DNA of 32,209 bases from Bifidobacteriaceae bacterium (lineage in GTDB: Bacteria; Actinomycetota; Actinomycetes; Actinomycetales; WQXJ01): positions 1 through 32,209 of the forward strand of contig JAITJY010000082.1 in NCBI GenBank assembly GCA_031278675.1, read 5' to 3'. Shown here one piece after another: positions 7,477 through 18,998 of the stretch. The notes beneath the pieces are model-generated. The model did no database searches. It was not told the DNA's origin and worked only from the letters and a program-made list of their open reading frames with translations. The position numbers and the translations under genes are program-made. Numbering within the stretch: the stretch's first letter is position 1; each line of letters opens with the position of its first letter.

Positions 7477-9579
7477 TCACTCGCCCCGGGTCTTCTTTAT
7501 GATCTCCTCAGCAACGCTTCGGGGAACTTCAGCATAGCTGTCGAACTGCATCGTGTAGACCGCCCGCCCCTGGGTCTTGGAGCGGAGGTCCCCGACATAG
7601 CCGAACATGGTCGACAGAGGCACCCTGGCACGCACCACCTTGACGCCAGTCGCGTCCTCCATCGACTGAATGTGTCCCCGCCGTGAATTCAGGTCGCCGA
7701 TCACTTCACCCATGTACTTCTCTGGGGTCCGCACTTCGACGTCCATGATTGGTTCCAGCAGGGCCGGGTCGGCGCGTCTGGCGCCCTCACGGAACACCAT
7801 TGAGCCAGCCGTCTTGAAGGCCAATTCCGAAGAGTCGACATCATGATACTGCCCATCTAGCAGCGTGGCCTTCAGGCCCACGACAGGGTAGCCCGCGAGC
7901 GGGCCAGAACTCATCGCGTCCAGAATGCCGGCTTCAACCGACGGGATGTATTCCCGGGGCACACGGCCACCGACCACCTTGTTGACGAATTCGAACGTCG
8001 CTTCGCCGTCCAACGGCAACGGCTCGAACGAAACCTCAACCTTGGCGTATTGCCCGGAACCGCCGGTCTGCTTTTTGTGGGTGTAATCCACCTTGTCCAC
8101 CTTGCGGCGGATGGTTTCCCGGTAGGCCACCTGCGGCTTGCCGATGTTCGCTACCACTTTGAACTCGCGCCGCATCCGGTCAACCAGCACATCGAGATGC
8201 AACTCGCCCATCCCCGCAATGATGGTCTGGCCGGTGTCCTCATTCAGCGAGACACGGAAGGTCGGGTCTTCCTCGGCCAATTTCTGGATAGCGGTGGACA
8301 GTTTCTCTTGGTCACTGCGTGAATTCGGCTCGATGGCGACCTGGATAACCGGCTCCGGGAACGTCATGGACTCCAGGATCACCGGGTGTGTCTGGTCGCA
8401 CAGCGTGTCGCCGGTCGTGGTGTCTTTCAACCCGACCACAGCGTAAATGTGGCCCGCCGTGATGTCCGGCACTGGGTTTTCTTTGTTGGAGTGCATCTGG
8501 AACAGCTTGCCGATCCGTTCCTTGCGCGCTTTGGTGGAGTTCAGCACCTGAGCGCCCTGCGCCACGTGACCGGAGTAAACCCGCACGTAAGTCAGCTTAC
8601 CATAGAACGGATGTGCCACAACTTTGAACGCCAACCCAGCGAACGGCTCCTTAGCCGACGGCTCACGCACAATCTCGCGGGATTCATCCTTCGTATCAAA
8701 CCCGATCATTGGCGGAACCTCAAGCGGCGAAGGCAAATAGTCAATCACCGCATCCAGCATCGGCTGGACGCCCTTATTCTTGAACGCCGAACCACAAAAC
8801 ACCGGGAAGACCTCACCGGCCACGGTCATAGACCGCAAACCAGCCCTGATTTCAGCATTGCTCAAAGTCCCGGTCTCAAGGTACTTCTCCAACAACTCAT
8901 CAGAGGCCTCGGCAACCGCCTCAATCATCGCGGCGCGGTACTCCCCGGCCTGCTCCACCAAGTCTTCCGGAATGGGCTCAATCTTGTAGTCTTCGCCTTT
9001 TTGGACCTCGCCGGCCCATGTCAAAGCACGCATCTCCAACAGGTCAACCACACCACGGAAGGTATTCTCGGCGCCGATCGGCAACTGCATCACCACAGGG
9101 CGCGCACCCAAGCGGTCCACAATGGTCTTGACCGTGAAAAAGAAGTCTGCCCCGAGTTTGTCCATCTTGTTGACGAAGCAAATCCGCGGCACATTGTACT
9201 TGTCCGCCTGACGCCAGACCGTCTCCGACTGGGGCTCTACCCCCTCTTTGCCGTCGAAAACGGCAACGGCGCCATCGAGCACCCGCAGCGAACGTTCCAC
9301 CTCCACGGTGAAATCAACGTGCCCGGGCGTGTCGATGATGTTGATCTGATGATCTTTCCAAAAGCACGTGGTCGCCGCAGAAGTGATCGTAATGCCGCGT
9401 TCTTGTTCTTGCTCCATCCAATCCATGGTGGAGGCGCCATCGTGCGTTTCGCCGATCTTGTAGTTAATCCCCGTGTAGAACAAGATGCGTTCGGTCACAG
9501 TGGTCTTGCCGGCATCAATGTGCGCCATGATGCCGATATTGCGGACCTGCTTCAGGTCAGTCAGCACGTCGAGTGCCAA
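7477..9579 (-). CDS. fusA: Elongation factor G
   Basis: EF-G is the GTPase that drives ribosomal translocation. The 700-residue protein has P-loop AHIDAGKTT (19-27), DTPGHVDF near 85, NKMD near 140 and [10 protein letters not shown] near 265. It then has the five-domain architecture through domain IV ([16 protein letters not shown]), ending with [14 protein letters not shown]. Start is TTG 9579, with AAGGA seven bases upstream; no ATG or GTG fits the conserved [20 protein letters not shown] beginning. It lies 66 bases after rpsG and 152 before tuf, in the usual str operon order. Confidence 0.97.
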   Translation of the reverse strand: MALDVLTDLKQVRNIGIMAHIDAGKTTVTERILFYTGINYKIGETHDGASTMDWMEQEQERGITITSAATTCFWKDHQINIIDTPGHVDFTVEVERSLRVLDGAVAVFDGKEGVEPQSETVWRQADKYNVPRICFVNKMDKLGADFFFTVKTIVDRLGARPVVMQLPIGAENTFRGVVDLLEMRALTWAGEVQKGEDYKIEPIPEDLVEQAGEYRAAMIEAVAEASDELLEKYLETGTLSNAEIRAGLRSMTVAGEVFPVFCGSAFKNKGVQPMLDAVIDYLPSPLEVPPMIGFDTKDESREIVREPSAKEPFAGLAFKVVAHPFYGKLTYVRVYSGHVAQGAQVLNSTKARKERIGKLFQMHSNKENPVPDITAGHIYAVVGLKDTTTGDTLCDQTHPVILESMTFPEPVIQVAIEPNSRSDQEKLSTAIQKLAEEDPTFRVSLNEDTGQTIIAGMGELHLDVLVDRMRREFKVVANIGKPQVAYRETIRRKVDKVDYTHKKQTGGSGQYAKVEVSFEPLPLDGEATFEFVNKVVGGRVPREYIPSVEAGILDAMSSGPLAGYPVVGLKATLLDGQYHDVDSSELAFKTAGSMVFREGARRADPALLEPIMDVEVRTPEKYMGEVIGDLNSRRGHIQSMEDATGVKVVRARVPLSTMFGYVGDLRSKTQGRAVYTMQFDSYAEVPRSVAEEIIKKTRGE

Positions 9580-9645
9580 AGGAGTGTCCTTATCTCTCTC
9601 ATCTGCGTCTTTGGGCGAGCGCGCGGCACGCCCACCGCCTGGCGG

Positions 9646-10116
9646 TTACCAGCGGTAGTGGGCGAAGGCGCGGTTGGCCTCCGCCATCTTGTGGGTGTCT
9701 TCGCGGCGCTTGACGGCGGCGCCTAGGCCATTGGAGGCGTCGATGATCTCGTTCATCAGCCGCAGCGTCATGGTCTTTTCCCGCCGCGCCCGCGAATATC
9801 CCACGAGCCAGCGCAGCGACAAGGTGGTGGCCCGGCCTGGCTTGACCTCGACGGGCACCTGGTAGGTGGCGCCGCCCACCCGCCGGGATTTGACTTCCAA
9901 CGACGGCCGGATGTTATCCAACGCGCGCTTCAAAACGGTTACTGCGTCCGTGTCGGTCTTTTCTGCGGCGCCACGCAAAGCGCCGTACACAATCCCCTCA
10001 GCAATTGTTTTCTTGCCGTCCAGCAGTACCTTGTTGACTAGCTGGGTCACCAACGGACTGCCGTAGACCGGGTCTTGTACCAGTGGGCGCTTGGGCGCCG
10101 GGCCCTTCCTGGGCAT
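9646..10116 (-). CDS. rpsG: 30S ribosomal protein S7
   Basis: S7 organises the head of the small subunit by binding the 3' domain of 16S rRNA, and is usually an autoregulator of the str operon. The 156-residue sequence begins [20 protein letters not shown] and ends [16 protein letters not shown], a full-length actinobacterial S7. The ATG start overlaps the rpsL stop (TAATG), with AAGGAG inside the rpsL end as its ribosome site, so translation is coupled. Confidence 0.98.
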   Translation of the reverse strand: MPRKGPAPKRPLVQDPVYGSPLVTQLVNKVLLDGKKTIAEGIVYGALRGAAEKTDTDAVTVLKRALDNIRPSLEVKSRRVGGATYQVPVEVKPGRATTLSLRWLVGYSRARREKTMTLRLMNEIIDASNGLGAAVKRREDTHKMAEANRAFAHYRW

Positions 10117-10490
10117 TAGCTCTTCTCCTTCTTCGCGCCGTACCGTGACCGGGCTTGCTGGCGTCCGCGGACCCCTTGGGTGTCCAACGCGCCGCGCACA
10201 ATCTTGTACCGCACGCCGGGCAGGTCCCGCACGCGGCCGCCACGCACCAGCACAATCGAGTGTTCCTGCAGGTTGTGCCCCACCCCCGGGATATACGCCG
10301 TCACCTCCGTGCCGTTCGACAGCCTGACGCGCGCCACCTTACGCAGCGCCGAGTTCGGCTTTTTCGGAGTGGTGGTGTAAACGCGCGTGCAGACACCACG
10401 GCGTTGCGGGGATCCCTTCAAAGCAGGGGTCTTCGTTTTCCCTGCCTTGGCGGTCCGTCCCTTGCGGACCAACTGCTGGATAGTGGGCAC
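10116..10490 (-). CDS. rpsL: 30S ribosomal protein S12, natural Arg88
   Basis: S12 sits at the decoding centre and controls accuracy. The 124-residue protein has the two streptomycin-determining loops: TPKKPNSAL (41-49) keeps Lys43, while [12 protein letters not shown] (84-95) has Arg at 88 (codon CGG) where M. tuberculosis and E. coli have Lys. Start is GTG 10490 with GGAG upstream, in an mRNA beginning at the promoter 10582-10611. It is the first gene of the str operon and overlaps rpsG by one base. Confidence 0.98.
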   Translation of the reverse strand: MPTIQQLVRKGRTAKAGKTKTPALKGSPQRRGVCTRVYTTTPKKPNSALRKVARVRLSNGTEVTAYIPGVGHNLQEHSIVLVRGGRVRDLPGVRYKIVRGALDTQGVRGRQQARSRYGAKKEKS

Positions 10491-10554
10491 TGGCTCTCCA
10501 TCTTGGTTTGGTTACGGAAAAGTGGTTTGAGTGCGCGCGAGCGCGCAACGGCGA

Positions 10555-10568
10555 CCCGCTAAGGCGGG
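10555..10568. other. Hairpin in the rpsL leader
   Basis: CCCGC-TAAG-GCGGG lies in the predicted rpsL 5' leader, near a second palindrome GCGCGC-GA-GCGCGC at 10533-10546. It may be a leader structure; there is no U tract to call it a terminator. Confidence 0.4.
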
Positions 10569-10581
10569 CACACGAGCAGTT

Positions 10582-10611
10582 AGCGTACATCCCCAGTTCA
10601 CGCCACGTCAA
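10582..10611 (-). promoter_or_regulatory. Promoter of the rpsL-rpsG-fusA-tuf operon
   Basis: On the minus strand TTGACG (10611-10606) is followed by an 18-base spacer and TACGCT (10587-10582), matching the actinobacterial sigma-70 pattern TTGACn/TAnnnT. It would place the start of transcription near 10575, about 85 bases before the rpsL start. Confidence 0.65.
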
Positions 10612-10855
10612 AGCGGGAGGTAGTACGCCCGCCGCACGATGCCGTTTCCCCCGATCCGGGACCGCCCGCCGCCCAACGCACCCCCGGATAGGCTAACCGC
10701 CCGCCGATGCCGTGCCTGCCGTGAAGGGGACCGACCGCCGCCCAGCATGTGCCGGACGGCATCGGCCCATCGCCAAGCGCTAAGTCCCGAAGGACCGGGG
10801 CGGGGTCGCCGCCGACACCGCGCCGCCCCCGGGCAGCATCAGCGGCGCTTCGCCC
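10612..10855. other. Intergenic region between rpoC and the rpsL promoter
   Basis: No gene is seen. It holds two CGATGCCGT motifs in the common orientation (10637-10645, 10704-10712) and one reversed copy (10755-10763). No convincing U-tract terminator was found after rpoC; only a weak GTCC-CGAA-GGAC hairpin near 10785-10796. Confidence 0.5.
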
Positions 10856-13800
10856 CTACTCGGCGAAGTCGTCAAAGTCGAGTGCACCCAAGTCTTCGAG
10901 CAGGATGTCGTCGGTACCCAATGTGGGGTAGTCGACAATCTCCTCATAGCCGAAGGCCGGATACAGTTCGGCTTTTGCTTCTTCTGTTGGTTCCACCACG
11001 ACCGACCGGTAGCGCGGCAAACCGGTACCAGCCGGTATCAGTTTACCTATAATCACGTTCTCTTTCAGCCCCAGCAACGGATCCTGCTTGCCAGAAATCG
11101 CTGCTTCGGTCAAAACCCTGGTGGTTTCCTGGAAGGACGCAGCGGACAGCCAGGAATCAGTCGCCAAGGACGCCTTGGTGATACCCATCAACTCGGGGCG
11201 CCCCTGGGCGCCCTGACCGCCTTCTGCCAACACGCGCCGGTTCTCATCCTCGAACCGGTCACGGGCCACCAACTCGCCTGGCAGCAGGTTCGTGTCGTTC
11301 GGCTCAAGCACGGTCACGCGGCGCAGCATCTGCCGCACAATGACCTCAATATGCTTGTCGTGGATGTCCACGCCCTGAGAGCGGTAAACCTCCTGGACCT
11401 CATGCACCAGGTGTTCCTGAGTTTTCCGCGGCCCTTGGACGCGCAGGACCTTCTTCGGGTCCACAGCGCCCTGGGTGAGGGGCTGCCCCACTTCGACATG
11501 GTCGCCATCGGCCACCCGCAAACGCTGCCGCTTCGAGACCGTGTACGGATGCTCCAAGCCGTCCTGATCAGTGATGATGATCTGACGCAAGCGATCCGAA
11601 TCATCAATCTTGATCTTGCCGGAAGCTTCCGCGATCGGGGCCTCGCCCTTCGGGGTGCGCGCCTCGAACAACTCCTGGACGCGGGGCAAACCCTGCGTGA
11701 TGTCATCCGCAGCGGCCACACCGCCGGTGTGGAAGGTGCGCATCGTCAACTGAGTGCCAGGTTCGCCGATCGACTGAGCCGCAATAATCCCGACCGCCTC
11801 ACCGATATCAACCAGTTTCCCGGTCGCCAACGAACGGCCATAGCACATGGCACAAGTCCCGACTCGCGATTCGCAGGTCAGCACCGAACGCACCTTGACC
11901 TCGGTGACGCCCGCCGCGATCAGCGCATCGATCATCACATCGCCGGCATCCATCCCGACCTCCGCCAACACCTCACCGTCCGCGTTTTCCACGTCAGTGG
12001 CGAGCGTCCGCGCAAACACAGAAGTCTCCACCTTGGGGTGGCGCCGCACCTTGCCGTCCGCACTGACCTGCGAGATCGGCAAGACCAGCCCCCGTTCCGT
12101 CCCGCAGTCTTCCTCGCGCACAATCACGTCTTGCGACACATCCACCAAGCGCCGCGTCAAATACCCCGAGTCGGCTGTCCGCAGAGCAGTGTCCGCCAGG
12201 CCCTTGCGGGCACCGTGGGTCGCAATGAAGTACTCCACCACAGACAAGCCCTCGCGGTAGTTCGACTTGATTGGCCGCGGAATGATCTCACCCTTCGGGT
12301 CCGCCACCAGCCCACGCATACCCGCGATCTGGCGAACCTGCATCCAGTTGCCGCGCGCCCCCGAAGAAACCATCCGGTAGACGGTGTTGCGTTCAGGGAA
12401 GTTGGCCCGCATCGCCTCATCGACTTCGTCGGTCGCTTTGGTCCAGATCTCGATCAGTTCATGACGGCGTTCTTCGTCAGTGATCAGGCCCTCGTCATAC
12501 TGCTCCTGGACGGATTCGGCTTGCGCCTCATACCGGTTCAAGATGTCTTGTTTCGCGGCCGGAGCCACCACATCGCTGAAGCTGATCGTCACACCAGACC
12601 GCGTGGCCCAGTGGAACCCGGCCTCCTTCAATGCGTCCAGCGCAGCCGCCACCTCCACCTTGGGATACTTCTCCGCCAGATCATTGACGATAGAACTGAG
12701 CCCACTCTTATCCACCATCTCGTTGACATACGGATAGTCCACCGGCAACGCGTCGTTGAACAGCGCCCGGCCCAAAGTGGTTTCCAGATCCACCGATTCA
12801 GGACCAATATTCGGGTCTTCGGCACCCGGTTCCGCCGGACGGATATAGTCCGCGATCCGGATCGTGACCTTGGCACCCAAAGCCAACTCGCCGGCATCGT
12901 GCGCCATAATCGCCTCCGCCGGGGAGGCAAACCGGCGGCCCTCACCGGGCGTACCGTCAAGCTGGGTGGTCAAATGGTTGATCCCGATAATCATGTCCTG
13001 GGTTGGGATGGTCACCGGGCGGCCATCCGACGGCTTCAAAATGTTGTTCGAACTCAGCATCAAGATGCGAGCCTCAGCCTGCGCTTCAGCCGAAAGCGGC
13101 AGGTGGACCGCCATCTGGTCGCCGTCGAAGTCCGCGTTGAACGCGCCACACACCAGCGGATGCAGGTGGATCGCCTTGCCCTCGACCAGTTGCGGCTCGA
13201 ACGCCTGAATACCTAACCGGTGCAGCGTGGGCGCCCGGTTGAGCAGCACCGGGTGCTCCGTGATGACCTCTTCCAGCACGTCCCACACCACCGACTGCTG
13301 GCGTTCGACCATTTTTTTCGCATTCTTGATGTTCTGCGAATGCTGGAGTTCTACCAGCCGCTTCATCACGAACGGTTTGAACAACTCCAACGCCATTGCT
13401 TTAGGCAACCCGCACTGGTGCAGTTTCAGGGTTGGCCCAACCACAATCACAGACCGGCCCGAATAGTCCACCCGCTTACCCAACAGGTTCTGACGGAACC
13501 GGCCTTGCTTGCCTTTCAGCATGTCGCTGATCGACTTCAAAGGGCGGTTACCAGGACCGGTCACCGGGCGGCCGCGCCGGCCGTTGTCGAACAACGAATC
13601 GACCGCTTCTTGGAGCATCCGCTTCTCGTTGTTGACAATGATTTCTGGCGCACCCAGGTCCAACAGCCGCTTGAGCCGGTTATTCCGGTTGATCACACGG
13701 CGGTACAGGTCATTCAGGTCGGATGTGGCGAAACGGCCGCCATCCAACTGGACCATGGGACGCAGATCCGGCGGGATCACCGGGATGCAATCCAACACCA

Positions 13801-14734
13801 TGCCCTCCGGGCGGTTGTCGGTCTGAAGAAACGCATTAACCACCCGCAGGCGCTTGAGCGCCCGAATCTTGCGCTGACCCTTACCCGTTTTGATGATCTC
13901 GCGCAGAACTTGCGACTCTGTTTCTAGATCAAAAGTTTCCAACCGGCGCTGGATCGCGCCAGCACCCATCGCGCCTTTGAAATAGTTACCGAACCGGTCT
14001 TGCATAGCCCGGTAGAGCAGCTCATCGCCTTCGAGATCAGCGACCTTCAGGTTGGCGAACCGGTCCCAGATCGCATCCAGCCGATCCGTTTCCTTCTTCG
14101 CCCGGTCACGGATCGCCGCCAATTCACGCTTCGCGGAATTATCCACCTTGCGCGCCGCCGCCGCTTTCGCCCCAGCCGCCTCAAGTTCCTTCAAGTCGGC
14201 TTGGAGTTTGTTCAGGCGGGCATCCAGCGCCAGGTCGGCTTCCGTTTGGATCTTGGACTTTTCCAACTCGATCTGATTGTGCAACGAGTCGAAGTCCTCC
14301 GCGCGGCCCTCTTCGTCCACATCAGTGATCATGTAAGCAGCGAAGTAGATGACCTTCTCCAGGTCCTTCGGCGCCAAATCCAACAAATAGCCCAGACGTG
14401 ACGGCACACCCTTGAAGTACCAGATGTGCGTCACCGGCGCAGCCAACTCAATGTGGCCCATCCGTTCCCGGCGCACCTTGGAACGAGTCACTTCCACGCC
14501 ACACCGCTCGCAGATGATCCCCTTGAACCGGACACGCTTATACTTCCCGCAAGAGCACTCCCAGTCCCTGGTCGGCCCGAAGATCTTCTCGCAGAACAAG
14601 CCTTCCTTCTCCGGCTTGAGCGTGCGGTAGTTGATTGTCTCAGGCTTCTTGACCTCGCCATGCGACCAGCTACGGATGTCATCCGCCGTGGCCAAACCGA
14701 TCTTGATTCCGTCGAAGATGTTGACGTCCAGCAA
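10856..14734 (-). CDS. rpoC: RNA polymerase beta' subunit
   Basis: This is the catalytic large subunit of RNA polymerase. The 1292-residue protein has the N-terminal zinc site ([20 protein letters not shown] near 60-80), the Mg-binding [14 protein letters not shown] at about 533-546, the second zinc site ([13 protein letters not shown] preceded by CGTERG), and the C-terminal end [13 protein letters not shown]. Start is TTG 14734 with GGAAGGGA upstream, matching the conserved MLDVN(I/F)FD beginning. It follows rpoB after 137 bases containing a strong palindrome. Confidence 0.98.
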   Translation of the reverse strand: MLDVNIFDGIKIGLATADDIRSWSHGEVKKPETINYRTLKPEKEGLFCEKIFGPTRDWECSCGKYKRVRFKGIICERCGVEVTRSKVRRERMGHIELAAPVTHIWYFKGVPSRLGYLLDLAPKDLEKVIYFAAYMITDVDEEGRAEDFDSLHNQIELEKSKIQTEADLALDARLNKLQADLKELEAAGAKAAAARKVDNSAKRELAAIRDRAKKETDRLDAIWDRFANLKVADLEGDELLYRAMQDRFGNYFKGAMGAGAIQRRLETFDLETESQVLREIIKTGKGQRKIRALKRLRVVNAFLQTDNRPEGMVLDCIPVIPPDLRPMVQLDGGRFATSDLNDLYRRVINRNNRLKRLLDLGAPEIIVNNEKRMLQEAVDSLFDNGRRGRPVTGPGNRPLKSISDMLKGKQGRFRQNLLGKRVDYSGRSVIVVGPTLKLHQCGLPKAMALELFKPFVMKRLVELQHSQNIKNAKKMVERQQSVVWDVLEEVITEHPVLLNRAPTLHRLGIQAFEPQLVEGKAIHLHPLVCGAFNADFDGDQMAVHLPLSAEAQAEARILMLSSNNILKPSDGRPVTIPTQDMIIGINHLTTQLDGTPGEGRRFASPAEAIMAHDAGELALGAKVTIRIADYIRPAEPGAEDPNIGPESVDLETTLGRALFNDALPVDYPYVNEMVDKSGLSSIVNDLAEKYPKVEVAAALDALKEAGFHWATRSGVTISFSDVVAPAAKQDILNRYEAQAESVQEQYDEGLITDEERRHELIEIWTKATDEVDEAMRANFPERNTVYRMVSSGARGNWMQVRQIAGMRGLVADPKGEIIPRPIKSNYREGLSVVEYFIATHGARKGLADTALRTADSGYLTRRLVDVSQDVIVREEDCGTERGLVLPISQVSADGKVRRHPKVETSVFARTLATDVENADGEVLAEVGMDAGDVMIDALIAAGVTEVKVRSVLTCESRVGTCAMCYGRSLATGKLVDIGEAVGIIAAQSIGEPGTQLTMRTFHTGGVAAADDITQGLPRVQELFEARTPKGEAPIAEASGKIKIDDSDRLRQIIITDQDGLEHPYTVSKRQRLRVADGDHVEVGQPLTQGAVDPKKVLRVQGPRKTQEHLVHEVQEVYRSQGVDIHDKHIEVIVRQMLRRVTVLEPNDTNLLPGELVARDRFEDENRRVLAEGGQGAQGRPELMGITKASLATDSWLSAASFQETTRVLTEAAISGKQDPLLGLKENVIIGKLIPAGTGLPRYRSVVVEPTEEAKAELYPAFGYEEIVDYPTLGTDDILLEDLGALDFDDFAE

Positions 14735-14774
14735 GTCAGTCCCTTCCTTTATTAATACTTTCTAGTTTTGTGTG

Positions 14775-14796
14775 GGGGCGGCCCTAGGGCCGCCCC
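14775..14796. other. 22-bp perfect palindrome between rpoB and rpoC
   Basis: GGGGCGGCCC-TA-GGGCCGCCCC can fold into a very stable stem. On the minus strand it is followed by CACACAAAAC, not a U tract, so it is read as a processing or pausing hairpin rather than a terminator. A further 8-bp inverted repeat (CTGAGCCC 14828-14835 with GGGCTCAG 14868-14875) covers the rpoB stop. Confidence 0.6.
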
Positions 14797-14871
14797 TTCA
14801 GTCCAATCAACCCTCAGTCCAACCCGGCTGAGCCCAACTAGCCCCAGCCCAGGCGACCGGAGCCTCAGGGC

Positions 14872-17800
14872 TCAGATCTCGTCAATTGAGGACGCATCCG
14901 GACGGCGGGCCAAGTCAATCCCCAGCTCTTCAGCAGCCCGGTAGACCTCATCATCCGAGTCACGCATCTCAATCACCTCGCCGTCCGCCGACAACACATC
15001 CACATTCAGGCACAGCGACTTCATCTCCTGCATCAACACCCGGAACGATTCAGGTATGCCCGGTTCGTGGACGTTTTCACCCTTGACGATCGCCTCATAG
15101 ACCTTGACCCGGCCCACCACGTCATCAGACTTGATAGTCAACAACTCTTGTAGGGCATAAGCGGCACCATAGGCCTCCAACGCCCACACCTCCATCTCGC
15201 CGAACCGCTGACCACCGAACTGGGCCTTACCGCCCAGCGGCTGCTGCGTGATCATTGAATACGGACCAGTCGACCGGGCATGAATCTTGTCATCCACCAG
15301 GTGATGCAGTTTCAAGATATACATCTCCCCGACCGCCACCGGCTCCGGGAACGGCTCGCCGCTGCGGCCATCGAACAGCATCGCCTTGCCATCCTGATCC
15401 ACCAGCCGCTGGCCATCCCGGTTCGGGATAGTCGACGCCAGCAGACCGGTCAACTCGTCTTCACGGACGCCATCGAACACCGGCGTGGCGATCGGCTGGC
15501 CGGGCGGGGCCTCCAACACCGCCGGACCCAACCGGCGAGCCCACTCAGCAGACGTGTCTTCCACCTTCCAACCGCGCGACGCAATCCACCCCATGTGGAG
15601 TTCCAGCACCTGACCCACATTCATGCGGCCTGGCACACCCAGCGGGTTCAAGATCACATCAACCGGCGTGCCATCCTCCAAGAACGGCATGTCCTCGACC
15701 GGCAGAATCTTCGAGATCACACCCTTATTGCCGTGACGGCCCGCCAGCTTGTCGCCGTCCGTGATCTTACGCCGCTGCGCAATGTGGACCCGCACCACCT
15801 GGTTGACGCCGGGGGCCAGCTCGTCGCCATCGTCCTTGGAGAACTCCCGCACCCCAATCACCGTGCCGGACTCACCGTGCGGCACCTTCAGGGACGTGTC
15901 ACGGACCTCCTTGACCTTCTCGCCGAAGATCGCGCGGAGCAACCGCTCCTCCGGAGTCAACTCCGTCTCACCCTTCGGGGTGACCTTGCCGACCAGCACA
16001 TCACCCGCCTGGACCTCCGCACCAATCCGGATAATCCCGCGTTCATCCAGGTCAGCGAGAGATTCCTCCGGGGCGTTCGGGATGTCCCGGGTGATTTCCT
16101 CAGCACCCAACTTGGTGTCGCGGGCATCTACTTCGTGTTCTTCGATATGGATTGAGCTGAGGATGTCATCTTGGACCAGACGCTGCGACAAGATGATCGC
16201 ATCCTCATAGTTGTGGCCCTCCCAACTCATGAACGCCACCAGCAAGTTGCGGCCCAACGCCAATTCGCCCTGGTCCGTCGATGGACCATCCGCCAGCACT
16301 TGGCCAGCTTTGATCTCATCGCCTTCATCCACCACAACCCGCTGGTTATAGCTGGTGCCCTGGTTGGAACGTTGGAACTTGGCGACCCGGTAGACCCGTT
16401 CGGAGCCGTCCACACCATCCACGGTGATCGCATCCGCGCTGACCTCCCGGACAATGCCGTCCTTGTCAGCGATGATCACGTCGCCCGCATCAATCGCCGC
16501 CCGCAACTCCATGCCGGTGCCCACCAGCGGCGTTTCGGAGCGGACCAGCGGCACAGCCTGGCGCTGCATGTTGGCGCCCATCAACGCGCGGTTGGCGTCA
16601 TCATGCTCCAAGAACGGAATCATGGCGGTACCCACCGACACCATTTGGCGCGGCGAAACATCCATGTAGGACACATCCGAGGCGTGCACATACTCCACTT
16701 CGCCGCCGCGGGTGCGGGCCAAGACGCGCTCCTCGACAAACGTGCCGTCCGCCTCTAGGGGGGCGTTGGCTTGCGCTATGACGTAACGGTCTTCGTCATC
16801 GGCCGTCAAGTAGCGGACTTCGTCCGTCACCCGACCCGCCGTCACCACCCGGTACGGGGTTTCGATAAACCCGTACGGGTTGATCCGCCCATACGTCGCC
16901 AGCGAACCGATCAGCCCAATGTTGGGACCCTCAGGAGTCTCAATGGGGCACATCCGGCCGTAGTGCGAGGGGTGAACGTCCCGGACTTCCATGCCGGCCC
17001 TATCCCGGCTCAGCCCGCCTGGGCCCAGCGCCGAGAGGCGCCGCTTGTGCGTCAGACCGGCCAACGGGTTGTTTTGATCCATGAACTGGGATAGCTGAGA
17101 CGTGCCGAAGAACTCTTTGATCGCGGCCACCACTGGGCGGATGTTGATCAGGGTCTGCGGTGTGATCGCCTCCACGTCCTGGGTGGTCATGCGTTCCCGC
17201 ACCACCCGCTCCATCCTGGACAACCCAGTCCTGACCTGATTTTGGATCAGTTCGCCGACCGCCCGGATGCGCCGGTTACCGAAGTGATCAATGTCATCGG
17301 TTTCCACCCGCACCGTGTTCGCTTCTCCGGCCAGTTCTTGGTCACCGGCGTGGAGCGCCGCCAGATACTTGATGGTGGCGATGATGTCTTCGACCCGCAA
17401 CGTGGATGACTTGGTGGCGGGGTCCAACCCGAGTTTGCGGTTGACCTTGTAGCGCCCCACCTTGGCCAAGTCGTACCGCTTCGAGTTCAGGTAGAACGTG
17501 TCCAGCAGGTTGCGGCCGGCTTCGACTGTGGGCGGTTCGCCCGGCCGGATCTTCCGGTAGATGTCAACCAGTGCTAGCTGCTGGATTTTCTCTTTGATCT
17601 CATCTGGGACCGTCAGGTTCTTGACCTCGTTGGATTCGGCCGAGATGTTGTCCCGCGCCAGTGTCTCCAAGACCGCTGGGAAATCCTTGAACGCGACCTT
17701 GATCTCTTCTTCCGTGACACCCAGTGCCTTGAGGAAGATGGTCACCGACTGCTTACGTTTGCGGTCGATCCGCACGCCTACCGTGTCGCGTTTGTCGATC

Positions 17801-18411
17801 TCGAACTCCAGCCAGGCTCCCCGCGATGGGATGATCTTGGCGGAAAAGACGTCCTTATCGGATGACTTGTCCTGGCTCTTCTCGAAGTAGACCCCCGGCG
17901 AACGCACCAACTGCGAGACCACCACCCGCTCGGTGCCGTTGATGATGAACGTGCCCTTGTCCGTCATCAGGGGGAAGTCCCCCATGAACACCGTCTGCGA
18001 CTTGATTTCGCCTGTCGAGTAGTTGACGAACTCCGCCGTGACGAACAGCGGCGCCGAGTACGTGAAATCTTTGTCTTTGCACTGCTCAGCCGTCCATTTG
18101 GGCGGCTCGAAGCGAGACTGCCGGAAAGACAGCGCCATGGACTGTGAGAAGTCCTCGATGGGGCTGATCTCCGTGAAGATCTCCTCCAGGCCGGCCGTTT
18201 CCGGCACTCCCCCCAGCCCTTGATCTTGGGCTTGTGCGAGCCGTGCCCGCCAGTGGTCGTTGCCGATCAGCCAGTCGAACGAGTCCCGCTGTAGCCCCAG
18301 CAAGTCCGGGACTTCCAGCGGTTCGTGGATTTTGGCGAAAGAAAGTCTTCCTGATCCGTTGATTGATGCGTTAGCGTCTATGGTTGTACGTGGGATGCGC
18401 GAGGCAGCCAA
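14872..18411 (-). CDS. rpoB: RNA polymerase beta subunit
   Basis: This is the second large catalytic subunit of RNA polymerase. The ORF is open to 18474, but TTG 18411 ([10 protein letters not shown]) is chosen because GGGAGG lies four bases upstream, which gives 1179 residues, close to the actinobacterial norm. [18 protein letters not shown] marks the start of the beta lobe. The rifampicin region [19 protein letters not shown]...[13 protein letters not shown] (near 434-465) keeps the Asp, His and Ser whose changes give resistance (D435, H445 and S450 in M. tuberculosis numbering), so the product should be rifampicin-sensitive. The C-terminus is the usual ...[16 protein letters not shown]. 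The promoter is at 18500-18528. Confidence 0.97.
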   Translation of the reverse strand: MAASRIPRTTIDANASINGSGRLSFAKIHEPLEVPDLLGLQRDSFDWLIGNDHWRARLAQAQDQGLGGVPETAGLEEIFTEISPIEDFSQSMALSFRQSRFEPPKWTAEQCKDKDFTYSAPLFVTAEFVNYSTGEIKSQTVFMGDFPLMTDKGTFIINGTERVVVSQLVRSPGVYFEKSQDKSSDKDVFSAKIIPSRGAWLEFEIDKRDTVGVRIDRKRKQSVTIFLKALGVTEEEIKVAFKDFPAVLETLARDNISAESNEVKNLTVPDEIKEKIQQLALVDIYRKIRPGEPPTVEAGRNLLDTFYLNSKRYDLAKVGRYKVNRKLGLDPATKSSTLRVEDIIATIKYLAALHAGDQELAGEANTVRVETDDIDHFGNRRIRAVGELIQNQVRTGLSRMERVVRERMTTQDVEAITPQTLINIRPVVAAIKEFFGTSQLSQFMDQNNPLAGLTHKRRLSALGPGGLSRDRAGMEVRDVHPSHYGRMCPIETPEGPNIGLIGSLATYGRINPYGFIETPYRVVTAGRVTDEVRYLTADDEDRYVIAQANAPLEADGTFVEERVLARTRGGEVEYVHASDVSYMDVSPRQMVSVGTAMIPFLEHDDANRALMGANMQRQAVPLVRSETPLVGTGMELRAAIDAGDVIIADKDGIVREVSADAITVDGVDGSERVYRVAKFQRSNQGTSYNQRVVVDEGDEIKAGQVLADGPSTDQGELALGRNLLVAFMSWEGHNYEDAIILSQRLVQDDILSSIHIEEHEVDARDTKLGAEEITRDIPNAPEESLADLDERGIIRIGAEVQAGDVLVGKVTPKGETELTPEERLLRAIFGEKVKEVRDTSLKVPHGESGTVIGVREFSKDDGDELAPGVNQVVRVHIAQRRKITDGDKLAGRHGNKGVISKILPVEDMPFLEDGTPVDVILNPLGVPGRMNVGQVLELHMGWIASRGWKVEDTSAEWARRLGPAVLEAPPGQPIATPVFDGVREDELTGLLASTIPNRDGQRLVDQDGKAMLFDGRSGEPFPEPVAVGEMYILKLHHLVDDKIHARSTGPYSMITQQPLGGKAQFGGQRFGEMEVWALEAYGAAYALQELLTIKSDDVVGRVKVYEAIVKGENVHEPGIPESFRVLMQEMKSLCLNVDVLSADGEVIEMRDSDDEVYRAAEELGIDLARRPDASSIDEI

Positions 18412-18499
18412 GGTCCCTCCCGAAGTGGAAAATGCACGCGGCGCAGCACTGGGGCTCAAACATTGAGTGGGCAAGAGGCACAGGACAGCGCAAGGAGCT

Positions 18500-18528
18500 A
18501 GTCTAGTCCAAGTTTTTGCGTTTGTCCA
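18500..18528 (-). promoter_or_regulatory. Promoter of rpoB-rpoC
   Basis: On the minus strand TGGACA (18528-18523), a 17-base spacer and TAGACT (18505-18500) form a near-consensus sigma-70-type promoter. Transcription would start near 18493, giving an ~80-base leader before TTG 18411. Confidence 0.65.
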
Positions 18529-18814
18529 CAGCCGCTCAGCGACCAGCCAGCACGCCCCACGCCCGATGCCGTCCCCCGCCTACCGCCGCTCCCCACCGTT
18601 TCGGTACCACCCCGCACGCCCCCACGCCCGATGCCGTCCCCCCGCATCCCGTAGCTCCCCACCGCACCCCGGGGTTAGTGGTACGGCCAGCCACCAATCC
18701 CGGTCCCGCGCCTGGCAAGACCGCCGCCAACCCACCGTCCCGATGAGTTGGCCAGCAGCCCTAGTGCCCTTCGCTGCCCCAGCTACCCCATTCTGCGGCG
18801 GCCGCCCCGGGGTC
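18529..18814. repeat. Intergenic region with duplicated ~50-bp element
   Basis: No gene is seen. Two similar direct copies (18550-18598 and 18614-18664) share GCACGCCCC(C)ACGCCCG, ATGCCGTCCCCC and CTCCCCACCG. Each contains the CGATGCCGT core (18564-18572, 18630-18638). They lie just upstream of the rpoB promoter. Confidence 0.65.
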
Positions 18815-18843
18815 TTGTCGCCCGCAAGGCTCGCCCGTAGCAT
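18815..18843 (+). promoter_or_regulatory. Promoter of the plus-strand membrane protein gene
   Basis: TTGTCG (18815-18820), a 17-base spacer and TAGCAT (18838-18843) fit TTGnnn/TAnnnT, 49 bases before the GTG at 18892, which has AGGAGG at 18878-18883. Confidence 0.5.
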
Positions 18844-18891
18844 GGTCTTGGCGATAGCCCGCCAAACCTGTTAAGCCAGGAGGACACAACC

Positions 18892-18998
18892 GTGAGTCAG
18901 CCACCTGACGGAAGTTTTTTCGGACCGCCCGCGCCTGGCGGTTACCCGATGGGAACCGATGGCCGGCAGCCAGCCCTGGCGCCGCCATCCCCGGGGAC
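18892..18998 (+). other. Probable true N-terminus, out of frame with the downstream ORF
   Basis: GTG 18892 has a perfect AGGAGG eight bases upstream and reads MSQPPDGSFFGPPAPGGYPM... through ...ALAPPSPG, a Pro/Gly-rich start typical of actinobacterial single-pass membrane proteins. It then leaves the frame near CCCCGGGGAC (18989-18998). A -1 shift there would continue as DVFAHPQFAAPAP into the ORF at 18999. Whether this is a mutation, a sequencing error in a G/C run or programmed slippage cannot be told. Confidence 0.5.

Noticed and set aside
11351-13216. Long plus-strand ORF of 621 codons inside rpoC
   Set aside because: It is antisense to highly conserved rpoC; Arg/His/Asp-rich composition is the usual shadow in GC-rich DNA.
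18412-18474. Longer rpoB N-terminus from 18474
   Set aside because: The extra 21 residues have no ribosome site, whereas TTG 18411 has GGGAGG at good spacing and gives the family length.
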